Translations under genes and position numbers: made by a program
Shown here: positions 34,562-49,500 of the stretch, one piece after another
How the letters are laid out: each line of letters opens with the position of its first letter
How positions within the stretch are numbered: position 1 is the stretch's first letter
Assembly (NCBI GenBank): GCA_014058105.1
Contig: JACGCM010001659.1
Span: 2,914,001 to 2,978,000 of the forward strand
Origin: Kingdonia uniflora
Taxonomy: Eukaryota; Streptophyta; Magnoliopsida; Ranunculales; Circaeasteraceae
DNA: 64,000 nt
Direction: 5' to 3'
Notes under the pieces: generated by a model
The model's database searches: none
Told to the model about the DNA's origin: nothing
The model's input: the letters and a program-made list of their open reading frames with translations, nothing else

Positions 34562-37500
34562 GGGGGGGTTCTATTTTAGGAAGAAAAATATACTAAGCCT
34601 AATCCTAGTCAACAATGGAACTCAGTACTCCTCCATTCTAAATATCATGAACTCGTATTCTAAGTTATTCTTTATTTCCAAAGAGAGAGGCAGAGCTACC
34701 TCTATATTCGTACTATTTGTTCTCGCATCAACTGTGTCTCACATTTCTTCGACATTGTCCTTTTTTGATATATATTGCACTTCTTGATAAAACTCTCGTA
34801 GTACAAAATTTGATTTTTAAGTCAATGATGATTCATTCTCTATCCCATGTCTAATAGACTCTTGGTCACGGTTACCGTTTCCTTGAGGGGGAATTTTTTG
34901 CGGAGGGTACTTTTGTATACATTGATTGGGTTATGTGGCTTGAGAAATAAGAGTCTTTTCAAAAGGATGGAAGACGTGGTAAATAGCTTCCTGACTCATT
35001 TTGGGTGTGACGATCATGAGTTTATGCACTTCTTTTGTCAATATTGTGTTTAATGGACCATATTACGGTCAGTGAGTAGTTGGCACTTTATGCCTATTGA
35101 TCCAGGAGGATCTGAACGTTAAACCTCTCAAAAGACGCCAAGTCGTTCGAACGAGGCTTGGAGCCGTTCGAGCGAGATTGAAGCAAAGTCAAGCCAAAGG
35201 TCCTGTTGTCGTTTCTAGGCAAAATAGCCAAGGTCTTTCGAACGAGCCTTGGAGCCATTCGAATGAGTTGAAAACAAAGGTTCTGCCTCGTTTTCTAGGC
35301 TTATTTTGGGAAGTCGTTCGAATGAGATTTGAAGTCGTTCGAACGACTCTGGTTTCCAGAAGACCAAACTTACTGTCTCAGTTTTCAGGCCTATTTTGGG
35401 AAGTCGTTAGAACGACTTATGGGTCAGTTCAACGACTATCGCGACTACTTCTAATTTAGGTCGTATTAAGAGCAATTTAGTCCTATATTGTAACTAGGGA
35501 ACTTGTAACCTATAAAAAAAGGTAAGGCTATGCAATATAAAAGGGAGAGAGATCCAAGATAACCTAGATTTAGGTTTTAGCAGTAAATCATTGTAATCAA
35601 TCAAATTGAGCAATAGAAGTTCCTATTGGAAAATTATCCCACCAAGTTTGTTTGTCTTTGTTAGTACTTCTTCGAAGGAGTCTCTAGTTCGATTGTGGAT
35701 TACCTATGTTGGCTTTCTAGTTCTTTCACACTCATCTATTTGCATTTTCCTGCCACTAGCGCAACTGAGGCACATAACTTTTGGCTTGACTGGCTAGTAT
35801 TAATTAAACATGCCAAAAATTATGTACTTAAAGCCCAATAGTTGGAGATGCTCTGATATTGCACTAGCTTCAAAATACCTAACGAAAGGTGCATCACGCA
35901 TCACCTAACATTGCCCTTTTTATTATTATGTGTCCTCATACTTGATGAAACATACCTCTTTTGATCACTTACTGAATTTATTATTTAGGAGGTTCTCTTA
36001 TTATAGCTCATTGCTCTATCTTTGTAGGGTTTTGACAGAAGAATCTAGAATTTTTGATGTTTTGGAGGATATTTTGGATCACATCCTGTCAAGTTTGCAC
36101 GAAATCCAAAAAAGTTTGCAATTTTGGCAGTCTAGAGCAGAGGTTAGTAATGTAGATAAACACTCTTTGTAATATGTAGGAGTCTCGCTACCAGAAGATG
36201 CGTCCTTTCTGTTAAGTGAGGCTGTTAAGATTCATTTTCTTCATGGCAGGGGACTAATGCACAAAAGATGTACTTTATGGTTTTTGAAAGAGGGCCACGT
36301 GTATTTTTCTGTGGAATTTTTCGGCTGATGCGAGGATGCCTTACAGAAGACTCTTCTTTGCAAAATTTGTGTCTATCAGCAGGTTCTCATATATCTGTGA
36401 GAATAGCCATCTTAACAAGTTTACGGCATTGCTTGGCTTCATTTTTGGCAGAGGTTTGCTTGTTCTTATTTTCAAGTAATTGGAAGTGTTTGTTATATTC
36501 CTCTTCATGCTTACTGTTTATGTAACATGGACACGGCATATTTTTTAAAAACTGTAACCACACATTTCCGACACTGATTGTCCTATTCTCATGGTAATTT
36601 TTTTTTTCTCGCCTTGTCGGACTCCCCGTACTAGATACCGACACACGTACCCATGTCAATGTTACATAGCTTACTGTTGACTGCTTTTCATTCGGTGTTA
36701 TGTAGTTAGAAGTTCCCAAGTAAATCAATGGTGCACCTATTGTTTCTTCATCTATTTTCTTAACATGGAATTCACAACTGTTGCCCAATATGATTGGGTT
36801 TCAAAAGGTCTCAATTGCATCTAAATCCCTATGAAACTCCTCAATTATACTATTAACTAACACCCTGGGTCAAATTCCCCATTTTGTAAGAAGATAAAAC
36901 TTATTGCCATTTAGAAGAAAGCTTGCAAAAACCTCACATAAAAGGCACTGTAACACAAAACTCGAACTTCAAACAGGCTCCTAAAGGGCCAAATTCCTAA
37001 ATTATATTGGGTTCAAGCCTGTCTTGCCATTTCTTACTATGCTGTTGCGTTATGCTTTAAATTGAAAAGTGATCAAATGCCAAAATAAATACTCTTTTTG
37101 TTTGTCATTTGAGATGCTACCTTTCTATTATTTGTATGAACATGTATTGAAAATTTTGATATCATACATTATTCAGTGGGGTCCATTGTTAATTTTGATC
37201 CCATTTGTTCTGTATGGATTGTTAGACTATTCTGTGCATCCGCTGTAATATTGTTCTGATATTCCACAATAAACCTAAACACACATTGATTCATAGATAG
37301 CTTACTTGTTTCGTTGACCTATATTTTTTCCTTGCCCGCACATGTATTATAAATGCTCTCCTCTAGATTTTCTTCTCGACGTTTTATGTAGGCTTATATG
37401 GAGGTTGATAAATTTGGAGAGGATTTATCTAAAGATCCAGGGAAATCATTGCCTTCATTATTACTGATCATTAATAGCTTATTTTCAAAATTGGAAGCAT

Positions 37501-40500
37501 CGGTTGGTGAACTCAACACAATCCATCAGGTACCTTCTAGAAGATGTGAATACTTATTCATTATTAACTGCTCGGTTTTGTTATTCTTATTTATAGTATG
37601 TCTACTTTATTGTCTACTTATTCATTGTAATGCCCTGTTTCTGCAGAGTGAATCTTCTGGTTGTGCTGATGGAAACAACTCATGTCACCTACAATTTGAG
37701 AAACTGCCGGAGATTAATCAGGAGGGTTCTCAGTGGACAGATTATGAAATAAGAGATGCTATCAACATGATTTATCAGAATCTTCACAAACTTGATTCTT
37801 ACTTGTCTCTGCTTGTAAGTTTTCTGTTCATTGACAGTAATTCAGAATTATCATAAGAATACATGAAAACCTGAATTCTTTTCACCTGGCAAGCTTGAGC
37901 CACTTGTTTCTTTTGTTTCCTAATGTGTATCGTTAACTCTTGATTTAGAATATGTACTTGACTAGTTGCTTTGAGATTCAAGTGTGTATACTATCTTTGG
38001 AATATTATACCTTATTTTGAGGCCTTACTGTCTTATTTTAAATTATAATTTTGGTGTTCAATTGCTAAGTTTGATTTGATTTTTTTTTTCTTCTCCAATT
38101 AAGGTTGCTAAATACCAGAAGCCAAGGAGAATGACCTTATACTGGATGCGGTATACATGTGGAGCTGTTGGCCTCTCAACCTGTTTAGTGTGGCTCCTAC
38201 GGCATAGTAGTTTGACGGGAAGTTCTGATATTGACAACTGGATTCGTGAAGCACGAGAGTCAACAATTAGCTTCTGGACTGATCACGTTGAGCAGCCAGT
38301 ATGTATTTATATAGCCCATCTCATATATTCATTACTTGCACGTTTGGTATTACTGGCACATACTATAAATGGGAATGCACATTCGAAGTGAATTAACCTT
38401 ATACAATAAGCCGAATTTAGAAAATGTAAATGTGCAAAGACATCAATGGACCTTTGGAAACTACATGATGTAATGCTGATAAGGCTAGGTGCCACAACCT
38501 ATTGAGCAATAGATTGCTCCTGCCATGATATCAGCATCGTAACACAAGTCTTCCCCTTATTCTATCACGTCAAGAGATAACCCAGTTTAAAGTGTTTCCT
38601 CACCTCAGGCAAATATGAAAGTACATTAAAATGTTAGAGTAGTTTAGAAGCTCTTATTCGGTAGTTCAGGTTGAACTTTTGCTTGAACTGAGTATCTCCA
38701 AACCTGATTAGGGACTGGGCTAACTCTCAACTTGACCAAACCCACCAAATTGCTGCCCTATTGCTAAGGTGTCTTGACTCTGAGCAGTTCATCAGGAATT
38801 TCTGATCGGAAAGAAGCTCATGGATTTCCTTTGGTCAGATCGGTGTTATTTGCGAGTGAGAAGCATGGTGGGCTTAGTATTAGGAGCTAGCAATTATGAT
38901 TACTGATATGATTTTCAGTGTCTCTGAAGGTTCTGCAAAGAGCATGAGCCTGGCTTTGTGTGGAATAACTTGAATGAGGATGAGAATACTAAGTGCCGCC
39001 CTTTGTTTACAGTGACTCTCACCCGGGTTGGGAAATTCAGACATATGTACTGGGTATTGAGTCTTTAAAGAAGGATGTGAGTCATGGGTTAGTGAGATCC
39101 GCTTGGCTATAGATTTCTATTTCAGTAGGCAGAGCTGGTAGCCCGCTATATCTTCAAATTTTTATTTCTTAGGTTTTCAAAATTTTGATATAATCTCAAG
39201 AATGGGAGATTAACCGAGCAACATCTGCATCAGATAATATTGCTCATCGTTTTTCTATAGCAAGGTACTGATGATAAGGATATTTTCTGCGTTTATCCTC
39301 ATATATTCCTTCTATTGATGGAGCAAGCGATGCCCTTCTTCTCCAGTTATATATATTTTTTCATCTATGGGGCTTATAGGATCCCTTAAAATTAAACAAA
39401 CTCTTGGGTGGTGTTCTTCTAGGAAAATTCTCTTATGGATCAAATGCTGGGCGACTGCTGCTTCCCATGGAAATCTGTCCTTGGGCATTCCTGAAATAGT
39501 GCTGCGAAGTTTCTATCATCGCCACATTTCATGAAAGTGTTTAGGGTTTTCATCATCTTGTTTTGAGCCTCTTGCCCAGTGATGAAGGGTCTTTCTCCGT
39601 TTCAAGTGGAAGGAACACAATTTGGGCCTTTTTCTTCGGACCTACTTTCTTATGGGATTTTGGGGAGTTCATACTGAGTGTTCCGGTTCATTTTATTTTA
39701 ATATGTGGTGTTCAACTTGTAAATCTCTTTTTTGAAGGTAAACAGATGTCTAGCTTGGTCTCCCCCTTCCCCTCTACCCTACCTTTCTCTGTATATCCTT
39801 TCTTACAAATGCAATCAGTTGGCTTAAGAGTCTACTGCATGGCATTCTTGCAGACATTGTACTCTTCCTAGAGACGGTCTAACTCTTTTACAACCTAAGT
39901 AGCAACGACACGGATACGGGAATCAGTGTCTGACGCAGGTACGGGGTGTCGGAATTGGCATAAAATAGAAAAAAAATACCTTGTAAATAGTGTTGGACAC
40001 GTGTGTCCGAGTGTCGGACACGGTTTATTTTTATAAAGTGAGGTGCCATTGTTACCTAATTTACAACTTTTTTTGGTGTGTTCCTGAGCGGATGTTTACT
40101 GATCAACTTTAGTTGATCTCAACTTGCAACAAGGCAAATCATTTTCCTCAGTGATTATGCAGATATTCGCAGTAAAATTTGAGTCTTAATAATCAAGTCT
40201 CTTAAACACTCTTGCTCAATTAATTGAGCTACTTCAATATATGTGAATTGCGATCTAGTAGGTGCAAGACCTATTCTTGCGATGTGTTTGGTTTGAAAAT
40301 TTTGCCTCACCATCTTCATCACCATACCTGAAAGATATAATTTTGGATGTTCTATTAGGTCATTTCTGAAAATATGGTGTAACAACTAGTAAGTGATCAA
40401 CCTCTAGATGCAATATGTATTAAGGTGAACAACCTCTAGATGCAACATGTACCAAAGTTGGTGGTGGCGAGCATAAAATGGTTTTCTCTTAGATAATGTC

Positions 40501-43500
40501 GCCCTTAAAATCATCACATTCGAGTACACCAATTTAAGTTTCTCTCAGATAAAAGTTCCATCCTTTCATACACCTAATAATCTTATTTGACATTTTTATT
40601 TCGGCATCATGGACTATTTCTGAGAGAAGGTCATGTTCAATTATAATACAACAGTACTCCAATCATATATAGAATGTGTGGCCTATATTCTTAGTACTTG
40701 ATTTCGTATAAAAATAGATAGCCATATGTTTTTGATTTTCTGCCTCAGGATCAGTTTATTGTGAGTGCCTTTTAACTTCTTTCTTGCATACCTTATATAA
40801 GCAGTGGATATATCTGCATCCTTGCATTAACATGTTAAAAGTGGCTTTACTTTGCCCTACTTTATGCATATTAGAGGGGTGTATCATCAATACTTTTTCT
40901 ACCATTCTCAGCTTCTATCTATTAGAGACGAACTTTTCGAGACATTCCGAAAGAGGCACAAAGGTGTAATGGAATTGGAAGAGGTGCAGTTAACTCAAAA
41001 TTCACTTCACGAGTAAGTTCTATACTCCAAGTTGAGGATGCAACCAACTTTTATGCAAACTGTAGTTTGTTAAACATTGATCTCTGCATTCTCTTGCATG
41101 TGCTTGAAATGTTAACTTATATGGACATTGACTGACCTTCTCATATTTGTATGACCTAATTTGCAGAATGCTGTTGGCTTTCACCGAACTTCCAGACAAT
41201 GCATCAGATCAGGAAATGTTAGAAGTTGTTATGAACAGGTAATTTGATTCTGGAAGTTAATCATGGCGCATTAATATATATTTCTTTATCTTTCCTATTT
41301 TGAACATGGTAATTCACTCGCTATATCGAGAATTTGGACTAGCACTGTGATGTATATATAACAAATGTTTAGGTAAGATGGATGAGAGGTAACTAGTGTA
41401 TCCTTTCATCCTCCACCAAAAGAATCAATTGAAATTGAGGCATAAGATAGGCTCTTAGAAATGTACAAGGCCAAAGCCTCGGCCAGCGCTTTTACGCATA
41501 TCACCGTGCATCCAAGTATAAACTGATGAACTAGTATACATATAAGATAGAACATAAATGCAGAATTGGATGATCATTTAAAAACCTTCAACCCTAGACA
41601 GCTCTACTGTCAAAGAGTATGGTTTAAGCCTAAGAGCATGGTGCAAAAGAAGCATAACTACTACGGCGTTCTTGGTTACATCGTGTCATCATACACTAGG
41701 TAGGTTTCATATGTATAAGTAGAAGTTATGCAGTAAGGTAAACAATCAAGTTCACTCTCTCTTAGGGAAATTCCTGCCTAAGAGAGTTCCTATTACAGTT
41801 GCCAAAACCAAACTCCTATATAAATTATCTTTTCATTCTTATTAAGTTTTTTGGTATTGTTAGTTTGTCTTCTTGTTTTTCTTGTCATTTTGTTTTATGT
41901 TTCTTCTGCTTCTCCTTTAATATTTACATTGTTGTTTAGGGTTCGCCATAATAGTGTTTTCTTATATCTGGACATAGTTTTGAGGCCATTTTTTTTAAGT
42001 CACAAGTTTGAAGAAGTTAGTCTTCTTAAGAAACATTCTAGGAAGTGGATCTTGCTAAGAAGTTTGTAAAAGTGGTGTGTGTTTGGCTGAACCAGTCTAT
42101 TTTTAACTTAATCTTGATTTCCGACACCCACGACGTGTTTGGCGCGACACTTCTCGTTGACCAAAATTAGAACCAAAGCCTCAAAAATAAGCACCAGGCC
42201 CTCCACTTACATTTCTTTATTATTAGACCTATTAAGCATAGCAACACCTAGATTTAGTTTTGCATTGAACTATGCAATACACATAATATTAAATTACTGT
42301 CATATCTCATTTATATGATGTCGGTAGTGTAGTTAGTATTTATTATTCAAGACATATTCCCAATGTCTCTACGCTAAACTCTAATTTGAGTTGAGTTTAG
42401 CAAAAACTATAAAGTTGTCACTCTTGCTTTGTACCTCCATTTACCTCTCTTTGAAAAGTGAAGTTTGTACTTCTCGTAGATTTACACTCCCTTCATCATG
42501 TCAAGATAATAGTTAATAAATTTATTAAATATAGGTACAAGAAGGAAGTTGTACATCCAATTCAAAATCTCCTTGGAGGAGAGCTCGTACGTGCATTGCT
42601 TATTCAGGTTTGTACTACACGCTACTCATAGAAAATCTGAAATCTATGCTCATTGTATTTCCAATTTTCATTATATTTGATCTAGAGTTTGTACAATGCA
42701 GATTCAAAAGCTAAAGCTGGATACTGAGACGTGAGTCCATAACTCACTTTTGTGAAATTCTAAATGCTACATTGGATTTAAAGGTTCTAATGCAATTTTT
42801 AAACAGGGCAATGCTCGAACTGAACCAGATTCTCAAGGCGAATGAGATCAACTTTGCTATGCTTGCCGCTTTGCCAGCTTTCTTTCTCTCTCTTATTCTG
42901 CTCATGTTTGTAAGAACATGGTTTAAAGGGGTGAGAAATTTATTCTTTTCTACTTCGTTTACATGAGCTGTGATTTATTTATCATTGAGTGTACAATGAA
43001 CCTCTTTGCTCCTCATGTAGGTTTACGTACTTAATTGACTCATATTAAGTACCTTGTAGGTCTGCATATAGTGCAAGTAGCTGGTTGGCTCTCCAAGTTG
43101 CTTCTTGGGTGCCAATGGATCTGATTCAGATCGGTTTGGTTCAAATGTTCGAAACTGGGTTTCTTTATATTCGAATCCAGTTTAAATAGTATGTGGTAGA
43201 ATCCCTATCCAATCATGTACAAACCTGGTCGAATTCAAGATCACATCCCAATGTTTGAGAACCCCCAAAAGAACTAGGTTTGTATAACCTTCAAGGTGGA
43301 TTCTCTCTTAAGCAAGGTTGGCTTCTTCTGCTTTTCACGTGAAAAAGCTAGGGTCGTAGGAGGCAGAGAGGTCAGATTCTGCTTAAGGTTTTCTTTGCCT
43401 AGCTGTTGGTTGCTGAAGGCCCGCCTTGCGATGAAGGATAAATAGGATAGTCGACTTTCCACTTCCACTCATAACATATCTCCCCTAACCGAATTAACAT

Positions 43501-46500
43501 GACTTGAAAGAAAATGGTATTTAGCTCTGTTTTTATTTTGCTTTGATTTTTGCATTCCTCTTACAGAAAATGCGGGAACCTAAATGAGCCTTATAACCCA
43601 AAAGCTTAAGTAGAGGATATAAATACATCTCTTTCTAAAGAAGTAAACATTAGACTAAGGTTAATTTCCCGGGTTTCTTATAGTTTATCGTTATTTCTTC
43701 TTTTTTGTTACAGTCAATATTCTGAAAGACTGGAACTGTACAAGTCCGAATTGGTTATTTTAATTATAGTTTTTGAATTCTCTCTTGTTCCCCTGAAACC
43801 TAAAAAGTTCAAGGGACAGTAAACATATAAGTATACTTGCAATGATTTTTTTCGTTTCCTTTTACTTTTCTTTCTTCCACTTCTTTCTTTTTATGGAAAA
43901 CAACTTATAGTTAGGCATGGGGGTTATTTATGAAATGGATTATAAAGCCTGACTTTTTCTTTTTGTAAACATATAAAGCCTGACTCATTCAAGTGAAAAC
44001 CAAATCTATCTCGACTTTATAAGCAATGACTTGCATAATAAGCTATTGCTGCCACCAGAACCAAGCTTAACAAGGCAGTTTGCCGCCTCATTGTCTTTCC
44101 TCAAATTATTTCAAAGATGAATCTGCAAGGTGGAAGCAATTGACTCTTACTTCCACAATAAGTGGCACCCATTGTCTTATTTAAATAGCAACCAATCAAC
44201 GAGCTTCTGGCCTCTACGAAATTCTAGTACCCAACCCCAGCACTTTGCAAAAGCAATCCATCATAATCTGGTGATACCTGATGTGGCAAACTCGGCAGAA
44301 GCTTCGAAAGAAAGTCACGCTAACAAAATGAAATTTGGATCTTTTAGATTTCCCTAAACTAACACAAGTTGAAAACACTCTTTACTATTCCTATTCAAAC
44401 TGAAACTTCCAACGAAAATCAACTGATAGAGAGCGAGAGGAACCTAATTGATGTCCATTATGGAATCCTACACGTAGTTAGAACTTCTAAGACCATTTGA
44501 GAACAATTAGAAAAGAAATAAAATAACAAAAAATAAATATTTAGCTGACGCGGGAGTTTTGAATAAGTGGGTATGTTTTGAAGATTGGGCACGTCCTACT
44601 TAAATTCTAAAAAGTAGTTACATCCATACTTCAATAACAAAAAAGTGGTATATTCCTACTTAAATGTGATATCCGGAAAAAGGGGTATGTCCCTACTCTT
44701 TCAAAATCCATGTTCTTGCATTAGTGTGTGACGTGCAGCTCACATCAATTCCATTATGGTCTCCCACTATAATCCGTCCACAATCCATAGGATTGATCGC
44801 CCACACCGTTAGTACTAAGTGTGATACACATAATTGGCGTTTTCAGAAACCTGGTGTCTTGGTTTCTATTAACAGATCCTATATCTGATTCTCATATCTA
44901 ATAAGCGTATTTATTAAGGAAGTTTTGGGCATATTGAGGGTGATATCTAACATTGACATGGGAAACACCTATTAGCATTTCAATTTTGACCTCATAGATT
45001 ATATGTAGGAATTGTGTTTTGTTGCCACTTGGAAGCATTTTGGTACAAATGCAGGGTTCTCCAAAATCCTTGGAGGTTCGAGTAGGGTATTTGGCTCTTT
45101 ATATTTGCTATTATTATTAGAATATTGAGTACTATCTTGTTGAAGGGGTCTTAGAGTTGAGAGCATTTAGCATGGGGAATGTGATCCCTGATGAGTTAAA
45201 CTTATTTGATACCTGTTAATTGTTTTTTGGATGTTGAAATTCAAAGGACTTCCGTTTTCTGCTTTACATTCCCAGGTCATAAAGAAGGCGATCTTGATAG
45301 CTGGTAATGTAGAAAATATGGAGGCTTAGATTTTTGAAGGTGGAGGTTATGGGTCCAAGATGATTGGATATAAAGGTGCTTGGTGCTTCGGAAATATAAA
45401 TTCTAAGGTTGAGCTCTGATGTCCACCCCACAATTTTAGCATCAATATTTACATCCATGGTGGGAGATTAAATGTCCTTCACTTGCATTTCTATTTACAA
45501 ACATGCCTAAGCATAAAAGATATCTCATCTGGATCCCCATCTTCACGACACCATATATTCTAAAGCATGTGAGCTTGATCAACAATCCCGTAAAATTATT
45601 ATTGTAAAACAAGTGCCTTTGGAATTCATATACATGCCTTCAGTGTCCAATTGTAGTAGAGATTATTTAGCGGAAGCGTTTAACACAAACTAATCAAGCA
45701 ACTTCAAATTGAAACAAAATAAATCTTTCTTTATTATTGTTGAAGATCATGATTTATATGGATCTTAGTTGTCCGGGTACACCGTAGTATTACTTCGTTG
45801 TGGTACACCGGATCATAGCTTAGGATTAGTATTAGTAGAATTTGTTACTTTAGTATTTAGTAGGTACCTAGTAGAAGTTAGTTTCCTACTAGGACTCTAA
45901 TATTTTTCTCTATTTAAATCCCTCTTTAGGGTGATTGTAATCATCTCTTCAATAATCAATAAAGTTTTTCTCTTTTCTTCTAATTTAACTTGGTACCAGA
46001 GCTTGATCTTGAAGAAAAACTAGGGTATTCATGCTTCCGCCGGTGGCGGCCTTGTCGTCGCCGGTCCTAAATTTGGTGTTTCTCTTCTTCAGTTTTATTT
46101 TTTTGGGTGATTCGTGTCTTTTTACCTTCCATCAAATATCTTTGCATTTTATATTGTTCCAATGAACTGTTTATGCTGTAAACAGTAAAACTATGAACTG
46201 TTTTTCGAAAAAGTGGTCCTCCTTGGTATACTCCGAAAGGTTGCAAATCTGATATGTTGGTTCCCTTGTTTCTATTGCTGCTGGTGATAGTTGGAGTTAT
46301 CTTAACTCTACTTTTATGCTGCAGATCTAATATTATGTGGGTTATTAAGGTTGTGGGTGATCACCTATTTTCTTTATCTTCTATTGTTTCTTGTTCATTC
46401 CTCTTTGGAGGTGTAAGTCGTTTTGATTCTCGTGATTGAATCCTTGGAGCGTTTTTCTGGAGAACATCTACCAACATCTATGCTTTTACCTTTGTTTCTT

Positions 46501-49500
46501 TGAAGTTTTATAAAGGGCAATTTGTCGATGTCAATTTAAATGCTCGATGTGTGATGTGTTCACATCAGATCTAGATCAGCGTTTCTTGCAGTTTCATATG
46601 TAAGAACCTGAGGTTGTAATCGAGCAGTCTTGAACATGATTTTGATTGATAATTTGTTGCTCCGGGTTTGTGAATCGGAGAGTCGGAGGTTTGCTTGGTT
46701 GTTATTTTAACATCTTCTCTTCAAATGTCTTTTTCAAATATGGTTTTGCTCTTGTAAGGTTCTCTTAAATTTCTGATGCTTGAAATTTATGTCCTTTGCT
46801 TTTGAAGCTAGGGTTTTTAGACCCCTTTCTCTCTTCATGGTAAAAGATAACCTTTATATGTTTTTCTTTATTGATGAAGAATAGTTTTTGTTGGCTCATA
46901 CGGTTAGAATTTGTGATGGGCTGATATTTTTGTCAGTCCTATTTCCCCTCCATTCTTTTATTGGAGATATTTATCTTTTTCCGTTGATTTATCCCTTACC
47001 TCACGTGTCTTCTCTATCTTTTTTTCTACATCTTCGGCGATTTCTTTTCTTTTCTTTTCTTTGTGAGTTGTTTTATGTGTAACCAACTAAGTACACCAAA
47101 CTGTTTCTTCACATTTTTCATTTTTTAGGTTGGGAGGTTCTAAGAATCTAACCATTTGATACTATGAACCTTTTTGATCAAGTTACGAGCCTCTGAATCT
47201 CTTAGGATCAAGCTCTTTTGTCTTCTCGGTCAATGAGTTCTAGTTTTTTTTTAAAGATGGCTACTGTACTTGGAAGAGTTTCAAGAGCTAAATCTACTGG
47301 GGGGTTTTGTGTGTGGTGTTGGTTTGTGTAATCAGCCATGGAACCAATGTTATTGGTCCATAGAGCTCATCGTTGGTGACGCTTTTATTTATGTTTGGGT
47401 GAAGATTCAAGTTGGTTTATTTATTGTGTGAAGTTAAAGACTTAAGAGATGGTGATTGATGTTTGTGTTTGAAGATGGAGTTTCAAGACTCGGGTCAATA
47501 TTGAAGATTGCTTATAAAGGAGAGTATTTTGTTAATCTCTTCCAAGCTTGGAAAGTATGATTCTTTTTATGTGCAAAGCGGATTGAAGACTAAAGTTTAT
47601 CGTTTGAAGTTGAAGTTGACGACTCTTTTCGTGAAGTCTAGGTTACTTGTGAAGTCCTAGTTAATGATGTTTTGGTTGAAGTTTGTCAAGTGAAGTTGTT
47701 ACGCTTGTCTTGAAGTTGCAAACGAATTGTGTTCTCACCATCCGTTTGAGAGGGAGTGTTGAAGATTATGATTTATGTGGATCTTAGTTGTCCGGCTACA
47801 CCGTAGTATTACTTCGTTGTGGTACACCGGATCATATCTTGGTATTATTATTAGTATTAGTATTAGTAAGATTTTTTTTTTCTATCTTTAAGTATTTTAG
47901 TATTTAGTAGGTACCTAGTATAAATTAGTTTCCTACTAGGACTCTAATTAATGTAAATCAAAAGCGTCGAAGCAAAATTTTAACAATTTTACACTAACCT
48001 AATTGTGAAATTAGGGTTTTCTATTTTACTCAAACATAAACTATAAAGCTAGAGCTTATTTAACTTCTCTCAGCAACAACTGAGTAAAAGATTACACCAC
48101 TCTCTCCTATATATCCTAGAACTCTAGAATATCTGTCATGCAATATCTCCCTAAATCCCAATTAGAAACTAACAATAATTTCTAAAACATCTCCAGCAAT
48201 ATACTAAATTACTAATCATAAAATATGGAAACTCGACACAGGTGGGTAACGACCACTAGGGTGTGCCACATCACTAATACTTTTCTCTATTTAAATCACT
48301 CTTTAGGGTGATTGTAATCATCTCTTCAATAATCAATAAAGGCTTTTCTCTTTTCTTCTCCTAATTTAACTATTATCAACTCTCTCATCATCTCCATCTC
48401 TCTTACCAAAACCCCCCACCAAAACCAACTCTCCATAACTCCTTATAGATGGAATTTACATTATTCTCTCCTACAATTAAGCCCACATTCAAATATTTTA
48501 GTAAATCTTATAAAACAAAACATCTCCTCTATTAGGAGACGTAGCTAAAACAAATGCTTGTGCTGGAGAGAGATTGTGTAAAAGCAACCTTACAACCTAT
48601 CAAATCCACTCTAGCAGGTTATATCTACATTCCACATGCCTTCAACATATGAAATGATTTTATCTTGGAATAAAGATATTCATGACATATGATGATTGAT
48701 GAGTCTTAAAAGATCTCAAGATCCATGTTTCAAAAAAAAAAGATCTCAAGATCCACGTAGTTCAGATGAAATGCAGCTTTAACATAACATAAATCTCCAA
48801 TCTCACATATCTTGAAGAGTTTAATTGTATGGGCCGGAGGTTGTTCTCAGTATCCCACCACACTGCACCATCTTCTGCTAGAGATCCATTACAGTAGTAT
48901 GTAGGCTTGATCAGTGCTATGCAACCATTTTACCAGTCTGGAGCTGAAATAGGAGGTCTGCTAGATGTTGATGTAGAATTTGAGCCCCCCTATAATTTTA
49001 TTTCTGAATTATTGATGTGAATGAAAGTAGCAGATCTATTTATAATATCAAAAACTCTTTAAGTTTCTCTCCTCCCATATGACAGACTGTTGCTGTAAAA
49101 GTGAGGCATCTAGTAGCATGTTTAGCATAATATACATGTATTTGTAATGAAATTTCAAAAACATGCTTTGTACTCAGTTTCCCATTTCAAAGAATCATGC
49201 GTTTGGATTTTTTGCCTAATTGAAATCAGGATAAAAGGGCGCAAGGGAGGGGAAGGCTTGCTCGACTGCATAGGAGGTTACTTGTTGTAGAGGTTGAGGA
49301 AAGGATTATGCAGTTCCAAACTTTCCTAGATCGAGGACTGGTAATCATTAAATCTACACTTGCTAATACGATCTCTCTGTTATAGCAAGTAAGGAATAAT
49401 TATCCACGTGTCTAAACACATATAAAACAAGAGTGTTTCGTGAGTGAATGTCATATAGTGTAATCAGATACCCATTATAAACCCTCATTTTTTTATATTG

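Larger units (their letters stand above)
27692..36027 (+). other. DGS1 intron 1 (8.3 kb) with nested elements
   Basis: This intron joins SPL with VLTEESRIF across a split leucine codon. It holds two non-autonomous LTR elements (28577-31612 and 31816-34095), a G31 homopolymer, and a cluster of TCGTTCGAACGA palindromes. Stretches 27692-28576, 31613-31815 and 34569-35130 show nothing recognisable. Confidence 0.92.
42931..49229 (+). other. DGS1 intron 11 (6.3 kb)
   Basis: This intron separates FVRTWFKG from DKRAQGRGR. It holds the copia-like element at 45738-48371. Flanking parts 42931-45730 and 48380-49229 contain no readable gene; the former has short AT-rich and pyrimidine-rich stretches only. 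Confidence 0.9.

Noticed and set aside
35097..35459. A 120-residue open frame with repeated EVVR phrases
   Set aside because: The repeats come from the DNA palindrome TCGTTCGAACGA; the frame has no codon bias or partner exons.
38770..39060. Possible LINE or gene fragment in DGS1 intron 6
   Set aside because: Short phrases vaguely resemble LINE tails, but no motif could be secured in any frame.
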